Origin: JANOYJ01 sp963792485
GTDB lineage: Bacteria; Pseudomonadota; Alphaproteobacteria; Rhizobiales; Rhizobiaceae
Direction of reading: 5' to 3'
Assembly (NCBI GenBank): GCA_963792485.1
Contig: CAWBWL010000001.1
Coordinates: forward strand, 124,001-188,000
Length of the DNA: 64,000 nt
The notes under the pieces were generated by a model, which saw only the letters and a program-made list of their open reading frames with translations, did no database searches and was not told where the DNA came from. Below are positions 25,900 through 34,532 of the stretch, in pieces. Every line of letters starts with the position of its first letter. Positions within the stretch are counted from its first letter, which is position 1. Made by a program: the position numbers and the translations under genes.

Positions 25900-26715
25900 A
25901 TGGCGGGCGGCCCTTCCAAACCAGACGATAGCGAGTTTCCGTACTGGCTGGCGGCGGCGGTTCTGATCGCCGTCGGGCTCGGCCTTGTCATCGCGGCGAA
26001 CGGCCTTTACCGGCAAGTGTTCCAAACGGTGGCCAAGGGCATTGGCATAACGCTGTTTGTGACAGTCGCTGGCTTCCTCCTGGCCTCCGCGCTGGGGCTG
26101 CTGCTGGCGGTGATGGGCCTGTCGAAATCCAAAGTCCTGCGCCAGATTGCCCGCTTCTACGTCGAGATCATCCGGGGCGTGCCTGTGCTTGTGCTTTTGT
26201 TCTACATCGCCTTTGTCGGCGCGCCGGCTTTTGTGGCATTCTGGAACTTCATAACCGCGCCGCTCCAAAGCGCCGGGATCACCGGGCCGATGGGCGTGCG
26301 CGACTTCCCGCTTCTGTGGCGCGCCATCATTGCGCTGACGATCGGCTATTCGGCCTTTCTGTCGGAAGTGTTCCGGGCCGGCATTCTGGCGGTGGACAAG
26401 GGGCAGATTGAAGCGGCCAAGGCGCTCGGCCTGCCCGGCTGGTTTCGGTTCCGGCTCGTTGTGTTTCCGCAGGCGATCAAGACCATATTGCCGCCGCTCG
26501 GCAATGATTTCATCGCCATGGTGAAGGATTCCTCGCTCGTCTCGGTGCTGGGCGTGGCCGACATCACCCAGATGGGCAAGGTCTACGCCTCCGGCTCATT
26601 CCGCTTTTTCGAGACCTATTCCATCGTCGCCTATATTTATCTCATCATGACTGTGGGCCTGTCGCTGGCGCTGCGCGCGCTTGAAAAGCGGCTGCGGCAA
26701 TCGGAGCAGCGCTGA
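25900..26715 (+). CDS. Amino-acid ABC transporter permease
   Basis: 271 residues with five to six membrane helices. The inner-membrane permease has the HisM/GlnP signature: GIGITLFVTVAG near the first transmembrane helix of the domain, EIIRGVPVLVLLFY, and the EAA loop with EAAKALGLPGWFRF...FPQAIKTILPPLGN, followed by KDSSLVSVLG. It works with the preceding binding protein. The cognate ATP-binding subunit is not next to it, so a shared or distant ATPase must be used. The stop overlaps the following ATG. Confidence 0.9.
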   Translation: MAGGPSKPDDSEFPYWLAAAVLIAVGLGLVIAANGLYRQVFQTVAKGIGITLFVTVAGFLLASALGLLLAVMGLSKSKVLRQIARFYVEIIRGVPVLVLLFYIAFVGAPAFVAFWNFITAPLQSAGITGPMGVRDFPLLWRAIIALTIGYSAFLSEVFRAGILAVDKGQIEAAKALGLPGWFRFRLVVFPQAIKTILPPLGNDFIAMVKDSSLVSVLGVADITQMGKVYASGSFRFFETYSIVAYIYLIMTVGLSLALRALEKRLRQSEQR

Positions 26716-27338
26716 TGCAGGAGATTATGGCAAGCCTGCCATCCGCACTCTGGCAGTTTGCGCTGGGCGCACTCCTGATCGAGCTGACGCCAGGGCCGAA
26801 CATGACCTATCTTGCCATAATTTCGGTCTCGAATGGATGGCGGGCCGGGTTTGCGACAGTGGCGGGCGTTGCCCTTGGTCTGGCTTCCATTGGAGTCATT
26901 GCAGCGTTCGGCGTGGCGGCGCTGATCCAGTCTTCGGCGCTGCTTTATGAAGGCCTGAGATGGGCGGGTGTGCTCTATTTGTTATGGCTTGCTTACGCGG
27001 GCTGGGTGGGCGAACCGGCAGAAACAGATGCGCCCAGCGACGCCCGAAACTTCAATCGCGGACTTATCACCAATCTTCTCAATCCCAAGGCGGCGGTGTT
27101 TTACGTTGCAGTGCTGCCAAACTTCGTCGATGCCGGCAAACCGGTGCTCATTCAAACCCTGATCCTGTCCGCAGCCTATGTTGCAATCGCCACGGCCGTG
27201 CATGGTCTCATCGTTCTGCTGGGCGGCTCGCTGGCGCCGCTTCTGGCAAACCCGGCGCGGGAGCGGATGATAAGGCGGGTTCTCTCAGCCCTGCTGGCGG
27301 CAGTGGCGCTCTGGTTTGCCTGGTCAACCGCGCGTTAG
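26715..27338 (+). CDS. LysE/RhtB family exporter
   Basis: 207 residues, about six membrane helices. Members export amino acids such as lysine, threonine or homoserine lactone. The family signature ELTPGPNMTYLAI lies at ~23-35, and NRGLITNLLNPKAAVFYVAVLPNFV in the middle is diagnostic. Coupled by TGATG overlap to the amino-acid permease, so uptake and export genes share a transcript. Confidence 0.9.
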   Translation: MQEIMASLPSALWQFALGALLIELTPGPNMTYLAIISVSNGWRAGFATVAGVALGLASIGVIAAFGVAALIQSSALLYEGLRWAGVLYLLWLAYAGWVGEPAETDAPSDARNFNRGLITNLLNPKAAVFYVAVLPNFVDAGKPVLIQTLILSAAYVAIATAVHGLIVLLGGSLAPLLANPARERMIRRVLSALLAAVALWFAWSTAR

Positions 27339-27434
27339 AAGCGCCGCTAAATGGTTGTATTAGAAATATGTTTTCAATTTTAAATACACGTCTATGTTGA
27401 TGCCCATGCTGATTCGCGGACCTGGGTAATTGAC

Positions 27435-28127
27435 ATGAACGAAGCGCTCACTTTGACGTTTGAAACGGACGCATGGGTTTCAAGCCAGGAAATCGGCCAC
27501 CAAGACGTATTTCTGGATGAACTTGCCCGCACCAGCTTTCGCGACTTCGTCCTTTGCGCTTTCGGTGCAAACTATGGGCCCTTGCGCGGCAGCGAGGTGC
27601 TTCTCACAAATGTGGATGATGACGTTATCCGTCCGGTTATAAGCCTGTTCGATTTCAGGTTGTCATCGCTTGCTCGCAGGGCGGGTCAAGGATTTGAGCC
27701 ATTTCACTGGCACATCTGCACCAATAATGACGCGCGGCCAACGCCGGTCGGACAGGCCACAAATCTGTCCGGATATTGCCTGCCGATGAAATCCGGCACA
27801 GGTCAATGCGGCTATCTTGTCGTCTTTCGCGGCGAGGCGGCTGAAAGGCCTGATTTCTCCCGCCTGATATTCGCCAGCCTTGAACTGTTCTCGCATCTGG
27901 CGCAGCGCGCGATTCCAGACCGGCCTGCCGCGCTCGGTCTGACCTCAAGGGAACTCGATTGCCTGCGCTGGACTGCCGAGGGCAAGACGAGCAGCGAAAT
28001 CTCATCGATCATCAAACTGTCCGAGCACACGGTCAACCATTATCTGATCGCCGCCGCCCGCAAGCTCGACTGCGTCAATCGCGTACAGGCAGTCGCCAAG
28101 GCGCTCCGGCTCGGTTTGTTTCATTGA
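27435..28127 (+). CDS. LuxR family transcriptional regulator next to the flagellar locus
   Basis: 230 residues. The N-terminal ~160 residues resemble an autoinducer-binding-type domain; the C-terminal helix-turn-helix is clear: LTSRELDCLRWTAEGKTSSEISSII, then LSEHTVNHYLIAAARKL. In rhizobia a LuxR pair, VisN/VisR, sits beside flhB and activates the flagellar genes. A single gene at the same place here may be a VisR-type regulator, but no partner is present and identity was not tested. The 96-base upstream gap (27339-27434) is AT-rich and probably holds its promoter. Confidence 0.8.
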   Translation: MNEALTLTFETDAWVSSQEIGHQDVFLDELARTSFRDFVLCAFGANYGPLRGSEVLLTNVDDDVIRPVISLFDFRLSSLARRAGQGFEPFHWHICTNNDARPTPVGQATNLSGYCLPMKSGTGQCGYLVVFRGEAAERPDFSRLIFASLELFSHLAQRAIPDRPAALGLTSRELDCLRWTAEGKTSSEISSIIKLSEHTVNHYLIAAARKLDCVNRVQAVAKALRLGLFH

Positions 28128-28148
28128 ACAAAAGTCCTGGACACGGAT

Positions 28149-28595
28149 TCAGGGAGCAGAACCGGCGTGCAATTTAGCCGGCTTTTCAATACAGTTTGCC
28201 GCAATGGATTGCTTGAGAAAAACTGTATTGGCCCGCGCGCAGGAAGCCGGCGCTGAAAAGGCAATGTATCTGAGCTCAATGCCGGCGGTTCCTCCTGTCA
28301 TGGTCAGCGAAAAACAGGCCGTCAGCCCGGCGGACCGCATGATGAGATCAAGCGTGATGGACGGTTGCGAGTCCCAGTCCAGCCGCACATCACCGCCATG
28401 ACCAAGTTCGAGGAAGCCGGGCGCAAAATGGAGCTCTGCGGATGATTTCACAATGTCGGCGATAAACGCGTAGCGCTCCAGAACCATGAAGGCGATGTAG
28501 TGTTCGACATTGACCAGACGCAGCTCCGCAGCGAAGGGCGCGATGGCTTCTGCGATAATCTGTTCGCGCTCAAGAGAGTATTGCTCACTCAACAT
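28149..28595 (-). CDS. Unrecognised protein at the end of the flhB operon
   Basis: 148 residues, no recognised domain. It begins MLSEQYSLEREQIIAEAIAPF and includes several short hydrophobic strands; no signal peptide or clear membrane helix. It is 14 bases downstream of flhB on the same strand and thus the last gene of the motA-fliM-fliN-fliG-flhB group, so a role in motility is likely but unproven. Confidence 0.6.
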   Translation of the reverse strand: MLSEQYSLEREQIIAEAIAPFAAELRLVNVEHYIAFMVLERYAFIADIVKSSAELHFAPGFLELGHGGDVRLDWDSQPSITLDLIMRSAGLTACFSLTMTGGTAGIELRYIAFSAPASCARANTVFLKQSIAANCIEKPAKLHAGSAP

Positions 28596-28609
28596 GACTA
28601 TGACTGACC

Positions 28610-29674
28610 CTATTTTTTGGCGCTGTAAACGGCACGGATGAGTTCCGAGATTGCCTGATAGAAAACCGGGGGAATTGTCTGTCCGATCTGAACCGACTTG
28701 TAGAGGCCGCGCGCTAGTTCGACTTGCTCGAAAACCGGAATATTGTTTGCCTCAGCGATTTCGCGGATTTTGAGGGCGATCAGGTCCTGGCCCTTGGCAA
28801 CAACCACCGGCGCGGCGTCCTTTGCCTGGTCGTAGCGCAAGGCAACGGAGAAATGTGTGGGGTTGGCAACGATCAGCGTCGAGCTTGGAACATCGCTGAA
28901 CATGCGCCGGCGCGCGCGGTCGCGGCCGATTGAGCGCATGCGCGCTTTCATCAGCGGATCGCCCTCTGACAGTTTGTGCTCGTCTTTCACTTCCTGACGG
29001 CTCATGCGCAGATCCTTGCGCCAGGAAAAGCGTGACCAGAAGAAATCGAACGCGGCAATCACCGTCATGACCGCGCAGATGCCCCATAGAAGACGCAGCG
29101 TTGTGGCAGACAGGTTTTGCAGCATGATTTGCGGCTGTTGATACATGGCTTCAAGCGCGCGTCGCGCCGGGCCTGCCATCAGGTACCAGCTCACAAGCGA
29201 GGCGAAGCAGAGCTTGGCGAACGCTTTGGCAAACTCGACCATGCCATGCGAGCCGAAGATTCTCTTCCAGCCCGCGGCGGGAGAGATGCGCGAGAACTTT
29301 GGCTGGATGCGCTCAAGCACCAGCCTCGGCTCACTCTGCCCTGCGCCTGCGATGATTCCGGCGGCCATCAACAGGAGAAAGAGGGGCAGCACGACAGATG
29401 CCGCGCCAAATACGATCTGCTGAAAAAGGGAGAGCGCATCAACGGAATTGTTAAGCGGCAGTTCGCCGGACTGCTCCATCACCCGGGCAAGCAGGTAGGA
29501 CAGCTGAAGCGCGAACTGATCACCGCTGACGGCGAGAAATGCCGCAAAGGACATTAGTGACGCGAGAACCGGCACTTCGCGTGAAAAGGCGATCTGACCC
29601 TTGGCAAGCGCATCATTGACGCGCTTCTCGGTCGCGTCTTCGGTCTTGCTCTCCTTGTCCGTATCTTCAGCCAT
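28610..29674 (-). CDS. flhB: Flagellar export switch protein FlhB
   Basis: 354 residues. Membrane component of the flagellar type III export gate that switches from rod/hook to filament export. An N-terminal DKESKTEDATEKR is followed by four membrane helices to about residue 215. The cytoplasmic domain contains the self-cleaving NPTH motif in VANPTHFSVALRYD (~265-278) and the family's VEQVELARGLYKSVQIGQTIP. It is 15 bases after fliG. Confidence 0.95.
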   Translation of the reverse strand: MAEDTDKESKTEDATEKRVNDALAKGQIAFSREVPVLASLMSFAAFLAVSGDQFALQLSYLLARVMEQSGELPLNNSVDALSLFQQIVFGAASVVLPLFLLLMAAGIIAGAGQSEPRLVLERIQPKFSRISPAAGWKRIFGSHGMVEFAKAFAKLCFASLVSWYLMAGPARRALEAMYQQPQIMLQNLSATTLRLLWGICAVMTVIAAFDFFWSRFSWRKDLRMSRQEVKDEHKLSEGDPLMKARMRSIGRDRARRRMFSDVPSSTLIVANPTHFSVALRYDQAKDAAPVVVAKGQDLIALKIREIAEANNIPVFEQVELARGLYKSVQIGQTIPPVFYQAISELIRAVYSAKK

Positions 29675-29689
29675 AACAAATTGGACCGG

Positions 29690-30697
29690 TTATGCAGCAA
29701 GGTCTTGCGCGGGCAGCGCGATACGGCCCTCTGCCGAGAGACGCAGGACCGCAGCCACTATCTGGCGCCGCGCCTCGGTGATGTCCGCCGGCTTCACATT
29801 GGCAGCGGTCTTAAGGTCATTTTCAATCATGCGCCGCGAACGCGCACCAATTGATGCCAATATGATTTCAATGAGGGCAGGCTCGGCATTGCGCAAGGCG
29901 AGCGTCAGCACTGGCGGCTGGATCTGGTCGAAGACCGCCATACGGTCGGCGTCGGCCAGTTGGGCAACGTCCTCAAAACGGAACAATAGCGACTTCACCG
30001 CCGAAACGCGGCCCGGCTCCAGCGCACTCTGCATGTCGACGAGCACTTCGTCGGCAGTTGGCCGGTCGAGCTGGTTGAGAATATTGGCGACGCGCGAATT
30101 GCCGGCCTGCGCAAATCCCTTGTCATTTTTCTCAAACGCCAAAGCCAGTTTTTGCTCCATGACCCGGATGGCTGGCGCGCTCGCTGCGCCCATCGACATC
30201 ATGCGGGTGATGACGGAGGAGCGGGCGGTCCGGTCGAGCGCCGCGATAATATTGGCGGACTTCGTACCGGGCAGCCGTGTGAGGAGATAAGCGCCAGCCT
30301 GATGGTTCTCGCGCTGGACAAAGGCCGCGAGCGCGGCGTCCTCCTCATTGTCCAGAAGCTCCCAGATCGTCTTGGCCGCCGGCTCCGCAGCGACGGTTTG
30401 CGCAGGAGCATTGAGGGCCGCCATTTCTTCGGGTGTAATGGAGGCGGTAAGGATGCCGTCCATCAACTCGGAGGAATCCAGTATGCCCGCGCCCGTTGTG
30501 AAGTCGGTTTCCAGCTCCTTCACCAGCCGCTCAAGTTCGGGCTGAGTGATGGGCGCCAGCGACTTTGCCGCATTCATCAACACCCGCTTTTCATCATCCT
30601 TGAAGAATTTGAGAATACCGGTCGCGCGCGGCGTTCCGAGCGCGACAAGGATGGCCATCGCTTTCTGCGCCTTGGATGGACGGGCAAAATTGTTCAA
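29690..30697 (-). CDS. fliG: Flagellar motor switch protein FliG
   Basis: 335 residues from TTG 30697. C-ring protein that links FliF to the rotor and receives torque from MotA. The armadillo-like N and middle domains follow KAQKAMAILVAL; the charged torque helix region is near the C-terminus. No ATG starts the frame before homology begins: the longer frame to 30757 runs inside fliN, so TTG 30697 just after the fliN stop is the likely start. An ATG six-codon frame at 30714 overlaps both genes and could couple their translation. Confidence 0.88.
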   Translation of the reverse strand: MNNFARPSKAQKAMAILVALGTPRATGILKFFKDDEKRVLMNAAKSLAPITQPELERLVKELETDFTTGAGILDSSELMDGILTASITPEEMAALNAPAQTVAAEPAAKTIWELLDNEEDAALAAFVQRENHQAGAYLLTRLPGTKSANIIAALDRTARSSVITRMMSMGAASAPAIRVMEQKLALAFEKNDKGFAQAGNSRVANILNQLDRPTADEVLVDMQSALEPGRVSAVKSLLFRFEDVAQLADADRMAVFDQIQPPVLTLALRNAEPALIEIILASIGARSRRMIENDLKTAANVKPADITEARRQIVAAVLRLSAEGRIALPAQDLAA

Positions 30698-30710
30698 CGC
30701 GCTGGACCGC

Positions 30711-31088
30711 TCATTTGAGGATTTCAGAAATCTTGAAGCCGAAGCGCGACTGATCATCCGGCATCACCACGATCTCGCCGCGCGCGATCTTGATGCCGTT
30801 GACGACAATATCCGCAGGCTCACCGAGCCGCCTGTCAAGCGGGACGGTCGAGCCTTCGCCGATGGACATGAGTTCGGCAACAGTCATTTCGCGCGAGCCG
30901 ATCACGAGTTGGACCTCGACCGGAATGTTCATCAGCATCGTATCTGACCCATTACCGGCCGCAACGGGTGCGCGTCCAGGAAGTGAACGCAATTCTTCGA
31001 TGGCTTTGTTCAGTTCCACTTCGGACTGCTCAAGCAGATTCGTCTTTTCCAGGGGCGTTCCGGCGGGTATTGGCTGCGCGGTCATCAA
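30711..31088 (-). CDS. fliN: Flagellar motor switch protein FliN
   Basis: 125 residues. C-ring SpoA-domain protein: NIPVEVQLVIGSREMTVAEL, the SIGEGSTVPLDRRLGEPADI core, and the IARGEIVVMPDDQSRFGFKI end. The N-terminal ~45 residues are a variable tail. It overlaps fliM by 4 bases at its start, and its end lies 13 bases before the proposed fliG TTG start. Confidence 0.94.
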   Translation of the reverse strand: MMTAQPIPAGTPLEKTNLLEQSEVELNKAIEELRSLPGRAPVAAGNGSDTMLMNIPVEVQLVIGSREMTVAELMSIGEGSTVPLDRRLGEPADIVVNGIKIARGEIVVMPDDQSRFGFKISEILK

Positions 31089-32026
31089 CGGGTCTCGCTT
31101 TGCAAATTAGTCTTTGCGCCTGCAGCGCTCATGAGATTATGGAGCGGGCTGGGTTTGGCAGAGACGACGGAAGTAACCCGCACCGTGTAGGCGCCGGCAA
31201 GCTTGCCGAGCCGTCCTGTCAAGAGCGTTTCTCCGCGGCTGATGAGCAATGTTTTGCCAAGCGCGCCCTCCGGTACCGGGATAATGTCGCCAGGCAGCAG
31301 AATGCGCAGTCGCGAGAGCGGCAGCGCGGCAAGATCAACGACCGCCTCGAGCTTTACGCGCGAGCGCGTCAGCTCTGAACCGACAGCGCTTTTCCAAGCG
31401 GTGTTTTCTGCCTTCTCATTGGCGGGGCCGTGATCTGCCATAGCAGGGCCTGCAGGGAGGGCCAGGACAAGCCCGATGCGGATTTCGCCGAGCAAAATTG
31501 AAAATTCAAAGGCGGTCAGCATCACTTCGTTCTGGATGAACGCAGAAGCCGCTTGCGGCTCAAGCAGTTGGACGGGAGACACATTGCCGTTCGCCGATGG
31601 GCTTACCGAGGCGAAAAGCGCAGCACCAAACTCGGTCAGAAAGCCTTGTTCGATATCGGTAAGCGGGCGGCCCGTATCTGTCAGGCCCAGCATGGAGGAG
31701 CCGCCGAACTGGGACGTTGTCAGGAGAATGGCTGCGCGCCGATCCAGCGTCAGCAGCGCAACCTCATTCAACCCCTCCTCTCCGGGCTGTGCCAGAACCG
31801 CTGTCGCCGCATCAAGACCTGAGAACCAGTCCGTAGATGAAACGAGCCGCTGTCCTGCAAGCTCGAGACTGAGGCTTGCACCGAGACAGTCGAGCAAAGC
31901 GCGTTCCACGGCGCTGCTGATCTGTTTCGATTTTTGCGCCGCAATTGCGGGTTCCGCCGCGGGTATGGCGGCGCTTGCGCGCAAGTGGTCGAGAAAGGAG
32001 AGCGGCGTGGCAGTTGACTCGACCAT
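31085..32026 (-). CDS. fliM: Flagellar motor switch protein FliM (divergent)
   Basis: 313 residues, at the usual FliM position between motA and fliN. The sequence is divergent, as in rhizobia: the CheY-binding N-terminal motif is not obvious, the middle domain is recognisable in outline, and the C-terminal SpoA-like portion shows AALPLSRLRILLPGDIIPV and ISRGETLLTGRLGKLAGAYTVRV. It is 1 base downstream of motA. Assigned by SpoA domain plus gene order. Confidence 0.85.
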   Translation of the reverse strand: MVESTATPLSFLDHLRASAAIPAAEPAIAAQKSKQISSAVERALLDCLGASLSLELAGQRLVSSTDWFSGLDAATAVLAQPGEEGLNEVALLTLDRRAAILLTTSQFGGSSMLGLTDTGRPLTDIEQGFLTEFGAALFASVSPSANGNVSPVQLLEPQAASAFIQNEVMLTAFEFSILLGEIRIGLVLALPAGPAMADHGPANEKAENTAWKSAVGSELTRSRVKLEAVVDLAALPLSRLRILLPGDIIPVPEGALGKTLLISRGETLLTGRLGKLAGAYTVRVTSVVSAKPSPLHNLMSAAGAKTNLQSETR

Positions 32027-32027
32027 G

Positions 32028-32897
32028 TCAGGCAGCCTTCGCCAGGCCGGCGTTCATTGTCTGCTCTTCGACGGCATCTATTGATGGGCGGTCCTTGGCG
32101 GAGATAGCCTTGCGGCCGAACTCGAGCGAAATCTGCGGCAGCGAGCCGTTCATATAGGCGATGAGAGTTTGCTTGGCGACGAAGTAGATGCGCAGGTTTT
32201 TCTCGCGCACAACTTTGACTTTGGTGGCAATCGGACCGATCACCGAATAGGACATGAAGATGCCAAAGAATGTGCCGACAAGCGCTGCGCCAATGAGCCC
32301 GCCCAAAACTTCCGGCGAGCTGTTGATCGCGCCCATGGCCTTGATCACGCCAAGCACGGCGGCAACGATGCCAAGCGCTGGAAGACCGTCGCTCATGCCC
32401 GATAGCGCGTGATAAGCCTTCAGCTTGTCATGGCGGATGGTGTTGATCTCCTCCTCCATCAGGGATTCAACTTCATGCGGGCGCGCATTGCCGACAAGGA
32501 TGAGACGGCAGTAATCGCAGATGAATGAGCGCAGATCCGTGTTTTTCAAAACGCCGGGATAGGCCTGGAAGATCGCGGACTCATCCGGATTATCGATATG
32601 GCCTTCGACCTCGCTTTTTGACTTGCTCTTGATTTCGCGCAGAAGCGTGTAGAGAAGGCCAAGGATTTCGAGATAATCCTTCTCCTTCGGAACGCTGTTC
32701 TTCATGGCTTCCACAAACGCCTTGCCGGTGTCCTTGACCACGGCCATCGGGTTGGCGATCAGGAAGGTGCCGATTGTCGCCCCCCCGATGATGACAAACT
32801 CCCAAGGCTGGTTGAGGACGTCCACATGGCCGCCCATGGCCATGTAGCCGCCGAGCACGCAGCCGAGAGTGACGATCAGCCCGATGATGATTCCCAA
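32028..32897 (-). CDS. motA: Flagellar stator protein MotA
   Basis: 289 residues from TTG 32897 (MGIIIGLIVTLGCVLGGYMA), matching the rhizobial MotA start and length. The longer frame to 33035 has no homologous sequence. GGGAGAG lies just upstream of the TTG. Four membrane helices; the cytoplasmic loop has the charged motor-contact segment, and FICDYCRLILVGNARPHEVESLM, IVAAVLGVIKAMG and LIGAALVGTFFGI are all typical. It forms the proton channel with MotB at 46091. Confidence 0.93.
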   Translation of the reverse strand: MGIIIGLIVTLGCVLGGYMAMGGHVDVLNQPWEFVIIGGATIGTFLIANPMAVVKDTGKAFVEAMKNSVPKEKDYLEILGLLYTLLREIKSKSKSEVEGHIDNPDESAIFQAYPGVLKNTDLRSFICDYCRLILVGNARPHEVESLMEEEINTIRHDKLKAYHALSGMSDGLPALGIVAAVLGVIKAMGAINSSPEVLGGLIGAALVGTFFGIFMSYSVIGPIATKVKVVREKNLRIYFVAKQTLIAYMNGSLPQISLEFGRKAISAKDRPSIDAVEEQTMNAGLAKAA

Positions 32898-33022
32898 AAC
32901 ACTCTCCCGCCACAGCTGGCTGAGGCAATAGTCTCGCCGCCTTGCGCCAGCCTTGTTGGCGGCGCACTTGCTCCGAAAGGCTCGCGCAAGCGGCTGGAAA
33001 TAGTCTCTCTTCAGGAGATGCA
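32898..33022. promoter_or_regulatory. Divergent flagellar promoter region between motA and the DUF1217 gene
   Basis: 125 bases separate the leftward motA-flhB group from the rightward flgF group, so promoters for both must lie here or in the motA leader. A GC-rich hairpin CGCCGCC (32935-32941) / GGCGGCG (32958-32964) occupies the centre. AGGAG at 33013-33017 serves the rightward gene. No convincing promoter boxes were found by eye. Confidence 0.5.
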
Positions 33023-33799
33023 ATGGCGAGCACACTTACCGATTACAGGATTGTGGCCCGGGACTTGACCCGCTCGATTTCGGCCGTGAAAGCGCAGCCG
33101 CAGGTCAAGCGTGAGACGGAGTATTATCTGGCCAAGATCGGGACTGTGAAATCCATCGAAGAGTTTACCAGTGATCGGCGCCTGTTTGCTTACGCAATGA
33201 AGGCGCACGGTCTGGAAGACATGACCTATGCGAAGGCGATGATGGTCAAGGTATTGAAGGAAGGCCGCGACGAGACCGATGCGTTCGCCAACAGGCTCGC
33301 GGACCGGCGGTATGTGGATTTCGCCGAAACCTTTGACTTCTCGCGCCACGGCGCAATAGCGACAACTTTCACAAAAGCACAGCAGGGCGTTGTCGACAAA
33401 TATCTTCGCCAGTCGCTGGAGGAGAATGCAGGGGCCAACAATGAAGGTGTTCGCCTGTCGCTGTATTTCCAGCGCAAAGCGGCATCGGTCTCATCAGTGA
33501 CGGAGCTGTTGGGCGACCGCGCGCTCGCGGCAGTCACTCGTACCGCGCTTGGCATGCCCGCCTCCACGGCGCTGCTCGACATCGACAAGCAGATTGCGCT
33601 GATTGAGGCGAAACTCGATGTGAAGGACTTCGCTGACCCGGCGAAACTATCCAAATTCATCGACCGCTTTACCGTTCTCTACGACATTGAGAACCCGGCC
33701 CAGAACCAGAGCGGTGGCATTGGATTGCTTTTCGATCAGTCCGCTGCGGCGGGCATATCGGGAAATCTGATGCTCGCTATCCAGAATTTGAAGAGATAG
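33023..33799 (+). CDS. DUF1217 flagellar protein
   Basis: 258 residues. DUF1217 proteins occur in alphaproteobacterial flagellar operons beside flgF; function not defined. The sequence is helical: SIEEFTSDRRLFAYAMKAHGLEDM, RYVDFAETFDFSRHG and LRQSLEENAGANNEGVRLSLYFQRKA are characteristic. ATG 33023 follows AGGAGATGCA. It reads away from motA and 7 bases ahead of flgF. Confidence 0.85.
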   Translation: MASTLTDYRIVARDLTRSISAVKAQPQVKRETEYYLAKIGTVKSIEEFTSDRRLFAYAMKAHGLEDMTYAKAMMVKVLKEGRDETDAFANRLADRRYVDFAETFDFSRHGAIATTFTKAQQGVVDKYLRQSLEENAGANNEGVRLSLYFQRKAASVSSVTELLGDRALAAVTRTALGMPASTALLDIDKQIALIEAKLDVKDFADPAKLSKFIDRFTVLYDIENPAQNQSGGIGLLFDQSAAAGISGNLMLAIQNLKR

Positions 33800-33806
33800 G
33801 CTCGCC

Positions 33807-34532
33807 ATGCAATCGGGACTCTATGTCGCCCTGTCCTCGCAGGTCGCGCTTGAGCGGCGGCTGACGACAATTGCCGACAACATCGCCAATGCGAACACGG
33901 TTGGCTTCCGGCATACGCAAGTCAAGTTTGAGGAATTGCTCGGCGGCGCGCGGAAAACTTCGACATCGTTTGTGTCGGAAGGGGAAGCCTATCTGTCGCG
34001 GCTGCCGGGCGGGCTTGATCAAACCGGCAACACGCTCGACTTCGCCATCAAGGGCGAGGCCTGGTTCGGGATTGAGACGCCGGCTGGGCCGGTGCTGACG
34101 CGGGACGGGCGGCTTGAAGTGACGCCCGAGGGCGAGCTGGTTACCATGGAAGGCTACCGCGTGCTTGATCCGGGCGGCGCGCCGATTCAGGTCAATCCGG
34201 CAGGCGGGGCGATTGCCGTTGGACGGGATGGCGCGGTTACCCAGAATGGCGCGCAGGCGGGCGCCATCGGGCTGTTCAGCTATGAGGCCGCGAGCGAGTT
34301 TCAGCGCTTTGGAAATTCGGGGGTCATTGCAGGCGCTCTGCCCGAGCCTTTGGTGGATCAATCCGATGCGCAGATCGTGCAGGGATTCGTCGAGCGCTCG
34401 AACGTCAATCCTGTGCAAGAGCTGTCGCATCTCATTATGGTCCAGCGCATGTTCGACAATGTCTCTGCACTGATGCGCGACAGCGAATCGTCCCTTTCCG
34501 ACGCCATAAGAGCGCTGGGCTCGCGCTCGTGA
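33807..34532 (+). CDS. flgF: Flagellar proximal rod protein FlgF
   Basis: 241 residues. Axial rod protein with the rod/hook N-terminal motif LTTIADNIANANTVGFR (~20-36), the central beta domain with LTRDGRLEVTPEGELV, and the C-terminal axial helix with SNVNPVQELSHLIMVQRMFD. Secreted by the flagellar export system without a Sec signal. Its TGA overlaps the GTG start of fliI. Confidence 0.93.
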   Translation: MQSGLYVALSSQVALERRLTTIADNIANANTVGFRHTQVKFEELLGGARKTSTSFVSEGEAYLSRLPGGLDQTGNTLDFAIKGEAWFGIETPAGPVLTRDGRLEVTPEGELVTMEGYRVLDPGGAPIQVNPAGGAIAVGRDGAVTQNGAQAGAIGLFSYEAASEFQRFGNSGVIAGALPEPLVDQSDAQIVQGFVERSNVNPVQELSHLIMVQRMFDNVSALMRDSESSLSDAIRALGSRS

